A stretch of DNA of 29,299 nt from JBOHER01 sp050701115 (GTDB taxonomy: Bacteria > Actinomycetota > Actinomycetes > Mycobacteriales > Pseudonocardiaceae): NCBI GenBank assembly GCA_050701115.1, contig JBOHER010000121.1, forward strand, positions 1 through 29,299. The letters are read 5' to 3'. The notes beneath the pieces were generated by a model that ran no database searches, was not told the origin of the DNA, and saw nothing but the letters and a program-made list of their open reading frames with translations. This document shows, piece after piece, positions 1 to 7,713 of the stretch; positions within the stretch are counted from its first letter, which is position 1; the number at the start of each line of letters is the position of its first letter. A program made the translations under genes and the position numbers.

Positions 1-434
1 ACCGGCAACTCGGCTGGGGGGCCGGACTGCTCACCGCGGCCGCCGCGGTGGTCGCGGCCGTCGTCATCGCCGTGCCCAACGACACCACCGGCGGCACCCC
101 GATGGCCGAACCGACGCCGGGCCCCGGCCAAGCACCGCTGGCCTTACGCGGGGACAACCTCGGCGCAGGACTCGGCGAGGCGCTGGGCGTCCGGGATTAC
201 GGCCCGCTTGAGAACAGGGCGCGATTGGACGAGTGCCGCGAGGCCGCCGGTCTCGATCCCGATGTCCAGCCGGTCGGGGTGCGCCCGGTCACCATAGACG
301 GCGAGCCCGCGGTCCTTGTCGTGCTCACCACCGGCGAGTTCGCCCAGTACCGGCTGGTGGCCTTCGTCACTGACTGCGGGCCGGGTAACCCCGGCGTGCT
401 CAAGGACGAGACCGTAGGCGGTACCACCAGGTGA
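1..434 (+). CDS. C-terminal part of an anti-sigma-M-like membrane protein (partial)
   Basis: The reading frame is open from the window edge (first full codon at 3) to TGA at 432-434, so the N-terminus is missing. What is left is one hydrophobic membrane-spanning segment (about positions 12-80, rich in Ala/Val/Leu) followed by roughly 115 polar residues that would lie outside the cell. That outer part has two cysteines (in DECRE and VTDCG) that could form a disulfide. The protein has no catalytic motif I recognise. In mycobacteria the gene directly before trxB2 is Rv3912, the anti-sigma factor (RsmA) of SigM, with the same one-membrane-segment layout. Position and topology suggest the same role here, holding a sigma factor at the membrane. 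The sigma-binding N-terminal part is outside the window, so this is inferred mainly from gene order. Confidence 0.65.
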   Translation, partial: RQLGWGAGLLTAAAAVVAAVVIAVPNDTTGGTPMAEPTPGPGQAPLALRGDNLGAGLGEALGVRDYGPLENRARLDECREAAGLDPDVQPVGVRPVTIDGEPAVLVVLTTGEFAQYRLVAFVTDCGPGNPGVLKDETVGGTTR

Positions 435-517
435 CACCCTGACCACCTCGGGAACAACCGGCACTTACCCTGTACTCAACGACTCGGGCTTTTCGTTTCG
501 GGCGGCCCTCGCTGTGC

Positions 518-544
518 GGGAATCGAATAGCCCGTAGGCGTGTT
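518..544 (+). promoter_or_regulatory. Sigma-R/sigma-H type promoter of trxB-trxA
   Basis: GGGAAT at 518-523 and GTT at 542-544 are separated by exactly 18 bases. This matches the consensus of thiol-stress ECF sigma factors (Streptomyces SigR, mycobacterial SigH). It sits about 60 bases before the trxB start codon. The trxBA operon is a classic SigR target in Streptomyces coelicolor. The -10 position also rules out translation starting at 540. Confidence 0.8.
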
Positions 545-605
545 GACGAGGACAGATACACACAGCCAGTCCCCGAGGACGGGGGACGCCGACCGGAGGT
601 CACGG

Positions 606-1640
606 GTGACTGCCGACAACGTACGTAACTTGATCATCGTGGGCTCAGGTCCCGCAGGGTACACGGCTGCCGTCTACGCCGGACGCGCCCAGCTCGAGCC
701 GCTGATGTTCGAGGGCTCCCAGTTCGGTGGTGCCCTGATGACCACGACCGAGGTGGAGAACTACCCCGGCTTCCGGGACGGCATCCAGGGTCCAGAGCTG
801 ATGGACGAGATGCGTACCCAGGCCGCGCGGTTCGGCGCCGAACTGCGCGCCGAGGACGTCGAGGAAGTCGACCTCACCGGTGAGATCAAGTACGTCACCG
901 CCAACGGAACTCGCTACGCCGCCCGCACGGTGATCCTCGCGATGGGAGCGGCGCCCCGTTACCTGTACGTGCCCGGTGAGCAGGATCTCCTCGGCCGCGG
1001 GGTGTCGTCCTGCGCGACCTGCGACGGCTTCTTCTTCCGCGACCACGACATCGCGGTGGTCGGCGGCGGAGACTCGGCCATGGAGGAAGCCACCTTCCTG
1101 ACCAAGTTCGCGCGCAGTGTCACCGTGGTGCACCGGCGCGAGGATTTCCGTGCCTCCAAGATCATGCTCGAGCGGGCCCGTGCCAACGAGAAGATCAAGT
1201 GGAAGCTGAACTCGCAGGTCACCGAGGTGCTCGGAAACGGAACGGTCCAGGGGCTCAAGCTCAAGGACACCGTCTCCGGTGACGAATCGACGCTGGATGT
1301 GACCGGGTTCTTCGTCGCCATCGGCCACGATCCGCGCAGCGATCTGGTGCGCGGGCAGGTCGATCTGGACGACAACGGGTACGTGATCGCCGAAGGCCGT
1401 AGCTCCTACACCAACATCGACGGCGTGTTCGCCTGCGGCGACCTGGTCGACCACACCTACCGTCAGGCGGTCACCGCGGCCGGCTCCGGCTGCACCGCCG
1501 CGATCGACGCGGAGCGCTGGCTGGCCGAGCACGAGGGCCCGGCGTCCGCGCACGAAGCGGCCGAGATGGTCGGCGGCGGGTATGCCGCAACCGCATCGCG
1601 CCCGCCGGCGCAAGAGGCATCGGCTCAGCGGACCAACTGA
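606..1640 (+). CDS. trxB: Thioredoxin-disulfide reductase
   Basis: FAD- and NADPH-dependent flavoenzyme that passes electrons from NADPH to thioredoxin in the cytoplasm. The 344-residue protein has the FAD dinucleotide-binding motif GSGPAG at residues 13-18, the redox-active CATC pair (Cys136, Cys139) in SCATCDGFF, the NADPH-binding GGGDSA (about 153-158), and the C-terminal FAD motif around VFACGDL. The start is GTG 606, placed six bases after GGAGG (595-599). The longer frame from 540 is unlikely because 540 lies in the promoter spacer. The C-terminal tail of about 35 residues after the core is low in complexity and not needed for catalysis. trxA follows 65 bases later, so the pair forms one reductase-substrate operon, probably induced by disulfide stress. 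Confidence 0.96.
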   Translation: MTADNVRNLIIVGSGPAGYTAAVYAGRAQLEPLMFEGSQFGGALMTTTEVENYPGFRDGIQGPELMDEMRTQAARFGAELRAEDVEEVDLTGEIKYVTANGTRYAARTVILAMGAAPRYLYVPGEQDLLGRGVSSCATCDGFFFRDHDIAVVGGGDSAMEEATFLTKFARSVTVVHRREDFRASKIMLERARANEKIKWKLNSQVTEVLGNGTVQGLKLKDTVSGDESTLDVTGFFVAIGHDPRSDLVRGQVDLDDNGYVIAEGRSSYTNIDGVFACGDLVDHTYRQAVTAAGSGCTAAIDAERWLAEHEGPASAHEAAEMVGGGYAATASRPPAQEASAQRTN

Positions 1641-1705
1641 CGTTCCACAACCAGACGACCGGGCTTCGCATACCGATGAGGCCTGGCACCTACAAGGGAG
1701 AGAAG

Positions 1706-2035
1706 ATGGCCGCATCGACCGTCAAAGTGACCGACTCCAGCTTCGCCGACGACGTGCTGACCAGCGATAAGCCCGTCCTGGTCGATTTCTGGGCGACCTG
1801 GTGCGGCCCGTGCAAGATGGTCGCTCCAGTGCTGGAGGAGATCGCCGCCGAGCACGGCGACAAGCTCACCGTCGCCAAACTCGACATCGACGAGAACCCG
1901 GGCACTGCCCGGGACTACCAGGTCATGTCGATCCCGACGCTGATCCTGTTTCAGGGCGGAAAGCCGGTGAAACAGATCGTCGGCGCCAAGCCGAAGGCTG
2001 CCCTGCTGTCCGACCTGGCCGACGTGCTCGCCTGA
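1706..2035 (+). CDS. trxA: Thioredoxin
   Basis: Small dithiol protein that reduces disulfides in cytoplasmic targets and is itself recycled by TrxB encoded just upstream. The product is 109 residues, the normal length. It has the WCGPC active site (Cys33, Cys36), the buried Asp27 in VDFWA, and the conserved cis-proline in SIPTL. The start is ATG 1706, preceded by AAGGGAGAG. An in-frame ATG at 1676 would add ten residues ahead of the fold and lacks a ribosome site. It corresponds by position to trxC of M. tuberculosis. Transcription probably ends at the hairpin directly downstream. Confidence 0.96.
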   Translation: MAASTVKVTDSSFADDVLTSDKPVLVDFWATWCGPCKMVAPVLEEIAAEHGDKLTVAKLDIDENPGTARDYQVMSIPTLILFQGGKPVKQIVGAKPKAALLSDLADVLA

Positions 2036-2045
2036 AATCAGGCAA

Positions 2046-2088
2046 AACCGCCCGGAGTGGTGTCGGTAGCCGCGCCGGGCGGTTGCGT
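2046..2088 (+). terminator. Intrinsic terminator after trxA
   Basis: A perfect 10-bp stem, AACCGCCCGG (2046-2055) with CCGGGCGGTT (2075-2084), a 19-nt loop, then GCGTTT. It starts ten bases after the trxA stop codon, so it likely ends the trxBA transcript and separates it from cwlM. Confidence 0.75.
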
Positions 2089-2216
2089 TTCGGGACACAG
2101 CGCACGGCCCTTCGCTCTTACCCGGAGTTCACAAGGCACAATAGAAGACCCCGGGAACCCCCGGGGGTTCACCTGATGCGTTGGGTGATCCTGGTGCGAG
2201 GAAGAGCGAGGAGTGC

Positions 2217-3365
2217 ATGCGGGTACTCCGCAACGGTGATGTCGGCCCGGATGTCACCGAGGTCAGGTCCATACTCGCCGCATTGGATCTGCTCCCCTCG
2301 TCGAACGGACCCGCGGACGCCATGTCGGTCGGCTTCGACGTGGCGGTCGAACACGCAGTCCGTACCTTCCAGCAGCGACGAGGCCTGATTACCGACGGGG
2401 TCGTCGGTCCGGCCACCTACCGTGCTCTTCGGGGTGCGAGCTATCACCTGGGCAGCAGGCCGCTGGCGTACCTGATGTCCTCCCAGGTGCATGGCGACGA
2501 TGTCTTCGCGTTGCAGGAGCGGCTCACTGAGCTCGGCTACGACAGCGGTCGTCCGGACGGTGTTTTCGGTTCGCATACCGAGCATGCTCTGCGTAGCTTC
2601 CAGCGTGACTACGGCCTGGTCACCGACGGGATCTGCGGTGCGGCCACGATTCGCGCGCTCAGCCAGCTCTCGCCGCGCGCCAGCGGCGGCAGGCCGGTGT
2701 TCCTGCGCGAGCAGGAACGCGTGCGTGAGGCTGGTCCTCGGCTGCGCGGCAAGCGCATTGTCATCGACCCGGGGCACGGCGGTGCCGACCACGGTGTCGA
2801 GGTCGCGGGTGTCCGCGAGTCCGACGTCGCGTGGGACCTTGCGCGCAGGCTCGAGGGGAGGATGAAGGCCACCGGCATGGAGGCGCTGGTCACCCGAGGC
2901 CCCCAGCACAGTCCGGTCGAGGCCGACCGCGCGGCCTTCGCCAACGAGGCCGGCGCCGACCTGTTCCTCTCGCTGCACTGCGACAAGAACCCCTCGCCGG
3001 AAGCCGAGGGCGTTGCGACCTTCCATTTCGGAACGGGTAACGGCACAACATCCACCGTCGGCGAGCTGCTGGCCGGCTTCATCCAGCGGGAGCTGGTCGC
3101 CCGGACCGGCATGCTGGACTGCCGGTCCCACCCCAAGACATGGGAGATCCTGCGACTGACCCGGTGCCCCGCGGTGCGGGTGGAGATCGGCTACCTGACC
3201 AACGCCGACGACCGGCGCAGGGTGGCTGATCCGGCTTTCCGGGACGTTGTGGCTGAAGGCATCCTGATCGCGGTCAAACGGTTGTACCTGCTCGGCGAGA
3301 ACGACCAGCCGACGGGCACGTTCACCTTTGCTGACGTGCTTGCCCACGAGCTGACCAAGCATTAG
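2217..3365 (+). CDS. cwlM: N-acetylmuramoyl-L-alanine amidase-like protein CwlM
   Basis: A 382-residue protein with two peptidoglycan-binding (PG_binding_1) repeats, about residues 5-70 and 88-150, each with an F-Q-x-x-x-G-L-x-x-D-G core. An amidase_3 domain follows, about 180-375. No signal peptide is visible, so it is probably cytoplasmic, like mycobacterial CwlM. That protein does not cut the wall but stimulates MurA, depending on phosphorylation by PknB. The candidate zinc and catalytic residues of the amidase family are present: His187 in DPGHGG, Glu201 in GVRESD, His254 in SLHCD and Glu323 in VEIGY. The start ATG 2217 has GAGGAG three bases before it; the longer frame from 2181 has no ribosome site. 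Gene order after trxBA is the same as Rv3913-Rv3915. Identity is secure; whether this copy is enzymatically active is open. Confidence 0.9.
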   Translation: MRVLRNGDVGPDVTEVRSILAALDLLPSSNGPADAMSVGFDVAVEHAVRTFQQRRGLITDGVVGPATYRALRGASYHLGSRPLAYLMSSQVHGDDVFALQERLTELGYDSGRPDGVFGSHTEHALRSFQRDYGLVTDGICGAATIRALSQLSPRASGGRPVFLREQERVREAGPRLRGKRIVIDPGHGGADHGVEVAGVRESDVAWDLARRLEGRMKATGMEALVTRGPQHSPVEADRAAFANEAGADLFLSLHCDKNPSPEAEGVATFHFGTGNGTTSTVGELLAGFIQRELVARTGMLDCRSHPKTWEILRLTRCPAVRVEIGYLTNADDRRRVADPAFRDVVAEGILIAVKRLYLLGENDQPTGTFTFADVLAHELTKH

Positions 3366-3395
3366 CGCCGCCCCAGAGTGCGGCCGGACTCCTAC

Positions 3396-4070
3396 CTAGG
3401 CGCGGCTCAAGCTGGGCTCGGCTGGTGCGGTGGTGGTGACGGTGACCTGGCCGAGTAGCCGTTCCAATGCGGACTCGACGTCTTCCTTCCACGAAATCGC
3501 CGAGCGCAGCTCCAGCCGCAGTCGGGGCCACCGTGGGTGCGGACGCACCGTCTTGAAGCCGACGCTGCTCAGGAACTCCGCGGGCACCACGCAGTTGTGC
3601 TCAGCGGGGTAACCCGCCAGCTCGTCGACGGACTCGGCCTCGGCAGGCCGCGCGTCCCCGAAGGCCTCGATCGCCTTCACACCTCGGCGGGTGAGGTCCT
3701 TGGCGACCGCCTGCACCAGCATCCGGCCCAGCCCACCGCCACGGAACTCCGGCAACACATGGAACGCCGTCAACAGCACCGAGTCCGGACTGGCAGGCGA
3801 GGTCGGGAACGCGTTCGCGCGCGGAATCGCGCTGGGCGGTGCGTAGAGCACGAAACCCACCGGCAGGCTGTCGCTGTAGACGATCCGGCCGCAGGAACCC
3901 CACTCGAGCAGGATGCCGGAAACCCAGGCCTCCTTCTCCAGCTCGGTCTCGCCGAACTCCTCGGCCTGCACCTTCAGGTGCGGAGCAACCTCCCAGTAGA
4001 CGCACCTACGACAGTCCTTCGGTAGGTGTTCCAGATTGTCCAGCGTGACGCCGACAATACGTCGCGACAC
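3396..4070 (-). CDS. GNAT-family acetyltransferase-like protein (Rv3916c-like)
   Basis: A 224-residue soluble protein with a GNAT fold. The acetyl-CoA pyrophosphate-binding loop is visible as FRGGGLG (Arg110-Gly115 region), preceded by the strand LLTAFHVLP. The N-terminus carries a short Cys pair (Cys20, Cys23) in KDCRRC. The acceptor substrate cannot be read from sequence. The start is GTG 4070, with GGGAGG four bases upstream. It converges on cwlM with a 30-base gap. By position it matches the conserved hypothetical gene Rv3916c of M. tuberculosis. It could be an active N-acetyltransferase or an acetyl-CoA-binding regulator. Confidence 0.8.
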   Translation of the reverse strand: MSRRIVGVTLDNLEHLPKDCRRCVYWEVAPHLKVQAEEFGETELEKEAWVSGILLEWGSCGRIVYSDSLPVGFVLYAPPSAIPRANAFPTSPASPDSVLLTAFHVLPEFRGGGLGRMLVQAVAKDLTRRGVKAIEAFGDARPAEAESVDELAGYPAEHNCVVPAEFLSSVGFKTVRPHPRWPRLRLELRSAISWKEDVESALERLLGQVTVTTTAPAEPSLSRA

Positions 4071-4207
4071 CTAACCTCCCTGGACTGGTCTGGCCTACGC
4101 ACGGGAAAGCCGCAGGAGAGCCTGCTGGCCCGATTCGAGGATATGCGGATGTGACGCACATCGAAAGGCCGATCGCCTGTGAAATGCGGCTGGTTACACT
4201 CGATGGA

Positions 4208-4228
4208 CTTACCGTGATCCGCGGTAAG
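4208..4228. promoter_or_regulatory. Inverted repeat upstream of the aminotransferase gene
   Basis: CTTACCG (4208-4214) and CGGTAAG (4222-4228) form a perfect 7-bp inverted repeat with a 7-base centre. It ends 31 bases before ATG 4260. It could be a repressor operator or an mRNA hairpin in the leader. An arm this short can also occur by chance. Confidence 0.35.
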
Positions 4229-4259
4229 CGCCGCCACCACCCCCATTGCGAAGTGCCCT

Positions 4260-5591
4260 ATGACGCCATCCGGACCACTGCAGCCCCGCCACGGGGCTGA
4301 TCCGAGCCGCCACAATCTCGACCCGCACCTGGACCGGTACGCCGCGCGTACCGCAGGGATGACCGCTTCGGAGATTCGCGCGTTGTTCGCGGTGGCCAGC
4401 AGGCCGGAGGTGGTATCGCTGGCGGGCGGTATGCCCAATCTCGCCGCGCTTCCGCTCGAGTCGCTGGCCACGCAGATGTCCGAGCTGATCGTCGAGGACG
4501 GGCTGGTCGCGCTGCAGTACGGCTCGGCACACGGCGTGCCGAAGCTGCGCGAGCAGATCTGCGAGATCATGGCGCTGGAGGGCATCAAGGCACACCCGGA
4601 CGATGTCGTGGTGACCGTCGGCTCACAGATGGGCCTGGACATGGTCACCCGGCTGTTCTGCGACCCGGGTGACGCGGTCATCGCCGAGGGCCCGTCGTAT
4701 GTCGGCGCACTGGGTTCGTTCGCCGCGTATCAGGCCAACGTCGTGCACGTGGCCATGGACGACAACGGCCTGGTGCCCGCCGCACTGAAGGACGCCTTGG
4801 TGGCAGCCGAGAAGCAGGGCAAGCGGGTCAAGTTCCTGTACACCATCCCGAACTTCCACAACCCCGCAGGCGTCACGCTCGCGGTGTCCCGGCGTGCCGA
4901 GATCCTGGAGATCTGCCGCTCGCATGGCGTGCTCGTCATCGAGGACAATCCGTACGGCCTGCTCGGCTTCGACGGCCAGGTCTATCCGGCGCTGCGGTCC
5001 ACCGATCCGGACAACGTGGTGTACCTCGGCTCCTTCTCCAAGACCTTCGCCTCCGGGCTACGGGTCGGCTGGGTGCTGGCTCCGCACGCGGTGCGCGAGA
5101 AGTTGGTGCTCGCAGCCGAGTCGGCCACACTGTGCCCGCCCACGTTGAACCAACTGATGGTCTCGCGCTACCTCTCGACGCACGACTGGATGGGCCAGGT
5201 CAAGACGTTCCGCGAGAACTACCGCGACCGGCGTGACGCGATCTTGTCCGCACTCGAACAGCACATGCCGGCAGGCTGCACCTGGACCCATCCAGATGGC
5301 GGGTTCTATGTGTGGGTCACCGTGCCGGAAGGTGTTGACACCAAAGCGATGTTGCCGCGCGCGGTCACCGCACGGGTCGCCTATGCCTCCGGAACCGGGT
5401 TCTACGCCGATGGGTTCGGCAGCAGGCAGATGCGGCTGTCCTACTGTTATCCGACGCCGGAACGCATCAAGGAAGGCGTGCGCAGGCTGGCCGCGGTGCT
5501 CGAGTCGGAGATGGACCTGGTGCGCACATTCGGTAACGTGCACGCACGCGCAATCTCAGGTCCGGAGACACCATCGCCGGACACGGCCTGA
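4260..5591 (+). CDS. PLP-dependent aminotransferase, class I/II fold type I
   Basis: A 443-residue cytoplasmic aminotransferase. The PLP Schiff-base lysine is Lys261 in SFSKTF, followed by the phosphate-binding arginine in GLRVGW. The cofactor-contacting N-P of PNFHNPAG and D-N-P-Y of EDNPYGLL are also present. The opening MTASEIRALF...LAGGMPN resembles the subfamily annotated as 2-aminoadipate/LysN-like or MocR-type aminotransferases, but there is no N-terminal GntR helix-turn-helix domain. The true substrate is unknown. Start 4260 is the first ATG in frame and keeps the conserved HLDRYAART segment; its ribosome site is poor. The ligase gene follows 56 bases later on the same strand. A shared role, for example supplying D-Ala or another amino acid, is only a guess. 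Confidence 0.85.
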   Translation: MTPSGPLQPRHGADPSRHNLDPHLDRYAARTAGMTASEIRALFAVASRPEVVSLAGGMPNLAALPLESLATQMSELIVEDGLVALQYGSAHGVPKLREQICEIMALEGIKAHPDDVVVTVGSQMGLDMVTRLFCDPGDAVIAEGPSYVGALGSFAAYQANVVHVAMDDNGLVPAALKDALVAAEKQGKRVKFLYTIPNFHNPAGVTLAVSRRAEILEICRSHGVLVIEDNPYGLLGFDGQVYPALRSTDPDNVVYLGSFSKTFASGLRVGWVLAPHAVREKLVLAAESATLCPPTLNQLMVSRYLSTHDWMGQVKTFRENYRDRRDAILSALEQHMPAGCTWTHPDGGFYVWVTVPEGVDTKAMLPRAVTARVAYASGTGFYADGFGSRQMRLSYCYPTPERIKEGVRRLAAVLESEMDLVRTFGNVHARAISGPETPSPDTA

Positions 5592-5600
5592 TTCACATCC

Positions 5601-5626
5601 ACTATGGACACAACACTGTCCATAGT
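5601..5626. promoter_or_regulatory. Perfect 10-bp-arm palindrome before the ligase gene
   Basis: ACTATGGACA (5601-5610) and TGTCCATAGT (5617-5626) are exact reverse complements around a 6-base centre. It lies between the aminotransferase stop (5591) and the ligase start (5648), just ahead of the ribosome site. No T-run follows, so it looks more like an operator or a leader hairpin than a terminator. Confidence 0.55.
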
Positions 5627-5647
5627 AGACATTGAGGAGTTGCCCCA

Positions 5648-5722
5648 GTGGTAGAGCGCCCAGTGGTAGAGCGCCCAGTGGTAGAGCGCCCAAAGGTAGA
5701 TCGCCCAAAGGTAGATCGCACT
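5648..5722 (+). repeat. Five tandem 15-bp repeats at the start of the ligase gene
   Basis: Three identical units GTGGTAGAGCGCCCA (5648-5692) are followed by two units of the variant AAGGTAGATCGCCCA (5693-5722, the last one ending CACT). The unit length is a multiple of three, so changes in copy number keep the frame. Each of the first three units supplies a possible GTG start codon. Confidence 0.95.
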
Positions 5723-6658
5723 GTGGCCGTACTCGCGGGTGGACTCTCGCACGAACGTGATGTCTCACTGCGCTCAGGGCGCAGGCTCTCCGCGGCATTG
5801 CGAGCCGAGGGGCTGCACGTCGATGAGTGGGACACCGACGCCGAGTTGCTCACCCGGCTGCGCGAGCGGAAGCCGGACGCATTGGTCGTGGCGTTGCACG
5901 GCGGCGAGGGCGAGAACGGCTCGGTGCAGACCGTGCTGGAGATGCTCGACATCCCCTTCGTCGGCACCAGCGCGCACGCCTGCCGCAAGGCGTGGGACAA
6001 GCCCACCGCCAAAGCCGCGCTGGCCGATGCGGGCTACGCCACCCCGGACTGGGTCGTGCTGCCGCACAGCACCTTCCGGGAGCTCGGCGCGCAGGCCGTG
6101 CTGGATGCGATGGTGGAGCGGTTGGGTCTGCCGCTGATCCTCAAGCCAGACCAAGGTGGATCGGCGCTGGGCACCCAGCTCGTGCAGGATGCCGGTGAGT
6201 TGCCCACCGCGATGGTCGGGTGCTTCGCCTACGGCGACACCGTTCTCGCGGAACGGTACATCACTGGCGTCGAGGTCGCCGTGACCGTCGTAGAACGTAA
6301 CGGAGGTCCGGAAGCACTACCGGCGGTGGAGATCGTGCCGGAGAGCGGCATCTACGACTACACCGCTCGCTATACCGCCGGGCTCACCGACTTCTTCGCG
6401 CCAGCCCGCCTGTCCGATGAGTCCGCCCGCGCGGTCAGCGAAGTCGCGGTCGCCGCCCACCGGTTGCTGGGGCTTCGGGACATCTCCCGCACGGACGCCG
6501 TGATCGACGCCGACGGGGTGGTGCAGTTCCTCGAGGTGAATCTCTCGCCTGGGTTGACCGAGACCTCCACCGTGCCGATGGCGGTCGAGGCCGCCGGGAC
6601 GTCCCTCGGTGCCATCTACGCCGACCTTGTCGAGCAAGCGGTCAAGCGCCAGAGCTAG
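5648..6658 (+). CDS. D-alanine-D-alanine ligase family protein (ATP-grasp)
   Basis: ATP-grasp enzyme expected to join two amino acids, most likely D-Ala-D-Ala for the peptidoglycan stem peptide. The N-terminal Ddl domain begins VAVLAGGLSHERDVS and includes ALHGGEGENGSVQ. The central ATP-grasp region has ILKPDQGGSALG. The metal-binding segment FLEVNLSPGLTETSTVP matches the Ddl family, with TETST where many Ddls have TPHS. The frame opens with five 15-base repeats encoding VVERP three times, then KVDRP and KVDRT. GTG codons at 5648, 5663, 5678 and 5723 could all start translation. I chose 5648 because GAGGAG at about 5633-5638 is best spaced for it. From GTG 5723 the protein would be the usual length without the repeat tail. 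Substrate specificity is not proven. Most actinomycetes carry another ddl elsewhere. Confidence 0.82.
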   Translation: MVERPVVERPVVERPKVDRPKVDRTVAVLAGGLSHERDVSLRSGRRLSAALRAEGLHVDEWDTDAELLTRLRERKPDALVVALHGGEGENGSVQTVLEMLDIPFVGTSAHACRKAWDKPTAKAALADAGYATPDWVVLPHSTFRELGAQAVLDAMVERLGLPLILKPDQGGSALGTQLVQDAGELPTAMVGCFAYGDTVLAERYITGVEVAVTVVERNGGPEALPAVEIVPESGIYDYTARYTAGLTDFFAPARLSDESARAVSEVAVAAHRLLGLRDISRTDAVIDADGVVQFLEVNLSPGLTETSTVPMAVEAAGTSLGAIYADLVEQAVKRQS

Positions 6659-6744
6659 ATCACTTTCAGCGACCTAGCTAGTTCGCTCGGTAATCATCAC
6701 CGTGACGAATCGACCCGGTACGACGGGGTGGCGATTCTCGGTGT

Positions 6745-7713
6745 CTACTTTGACCGGTTTGGTGCCATGATCGCGACGATCCGTTCGAGGTCGTCGATCG
6801 AGCCGAATTCGATCACGATCCGACCCTTACGCCGCCCTAGGTCGACCTTGACCTTGGTGTCGAACGTGTCCGAGAGCCGGTCCGCGAGCTCCTGAAGGCC
6901 GGGAGCCTGCATCGGCTTGCGCGGGGCTGCCTTGGGTTTCGCCGGTGCGTCGTTCTTGGCGAGCGTCACCGCTTCCTCGGTGGCGCGGACCGAGAGCCCC
7001 TCGGCGACGATGCGACCGGCGAGCTCCTCCTGCCGATCGGCGTCCTCGAGCGAGAGCAAAGCACGAGCGTGCCCGGCGGAGAGCACCCCCGCGGCAACCC
7101 GGCGCTGCACGGGGAGGGGCAGCTTCAGCAGTCGGATCGTGTTGGTGATGACCGGACGACTCCGACCGATCCGGCCGGCCAGCTCCTCATGCGTCACCTC
7201 GAACTCCTCGAGGAGCTGTTGGTACGCGGCGGCCTCCTCGAGTGGGTTCAGCTGCACCCGGTGAATGTTCTCCAGCAGCGCATCGCGCAGCATCGCCTCG
7301 TCGGCGGTGTGGCGGACGATGGCCGGGATGTTGGCCAGATCCGCCTGCTGCGCGGCACGCAGCCTGCGCTCGCCCATGACGAGCTCGTACTCGTCGTCCG
7401 GCAACTGCCGCACGACGATGGGCTGCATGAGCCCGAACTCGCGAATGGAGAACTCGAGTTCGGCGAGTGCTTCCTGATCGAAGACCTGGCGAGGCTGCTT
7501 CGGGTTTGGCTTGATGGACGCGACCGGAACTTCGCGATACACCGCGCCTGCGACCTCGCCGCTCGGCGGTTTGACCGCCCCGTTCGCGGCGAACCAGTCG
7601 GCGTCCTTGACCAGCTTGGCGCCCGACGAGCGGCCGTTGCCTTCGCCGACGGCGGGACCGGTCGGAATCAGTGCGGCGAGACCCCTCCCGAGGCCACCTC
7701 GTCTTTCGTTCAT
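6745..7713 (-). CDS. parB: Chromosome partitioning protein ParB
   Basis: CTP-dependent DNA clamp that loads at parS sites and builds the origin partition complex moved by ParA. The 322-residue protein has the N-terminal ParA-contact segment (RRGGLGRGLAALIP), the ParB/Srx-type CTP-binding domain with GERRLRAA at 114-121 and the ENIHR segment near 149, and a helix-turn-helix at about 174-197 (THEELAGRIGRSRP). A C-terminal dimer domain ends the chain. ATG 7713 overlaps the parA stop by four bases (ATGA), so the two are translationally coupled. Three candidate parS sites lie 1-2 kb upstream. It converges with the ligase gene; I see no strong terminator in the 86-base gap. Confidence 0.97.
   Translation of the reverse strand: MNERRGGLGRGLAALIPTGPAVGEGNGRSSGAKLVKDADWFAANGAVKPPSGEVAGAVYREVPVASIKPNPKQPRQVFDQEALAELEFSIREFGLMQPIVVRQLPDDEYELVMGERRLRAAQQADLANIPAIVRHTADEAMLRDALLENIHRVQLNPLEEAAAYQQLLEEFEVTHEELAGRIGRSRPVITNTIRLLKLPLPVQRRVAAGVLSAGHARALLSLEDADRQEELAGRIVAEGLSVRATEEAVTLAKNDAPAKPKAAPRKPMQAPGLQELADRLSDTFDTKVKVDLGRRKGRIVIEFGSIDDLERIVAIMAPNRSK

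Noticed and set aside
540..605. Longer trxB start at 540
   Set aside because: It lies between the -35 and -10 boxes of the promoter, and a good ribosome site precedes GTG 606.
645..1715. Long open frame antisense to trxB
   Set aside because: Typical high-GC shadow of a real gene; no domain, and trxB is unambiguous.
5648..5722. CRISPR-like reading of the 15-bp repeats
   Set aside because: Units are too short, have no spacers and lie in a coding frame.
6707..6737. Possible terminator between the ligase gene and parB (GAATCG with CGATTC)
   Set aside because: Only six outer pairs with a mismatched interior and no T-run.
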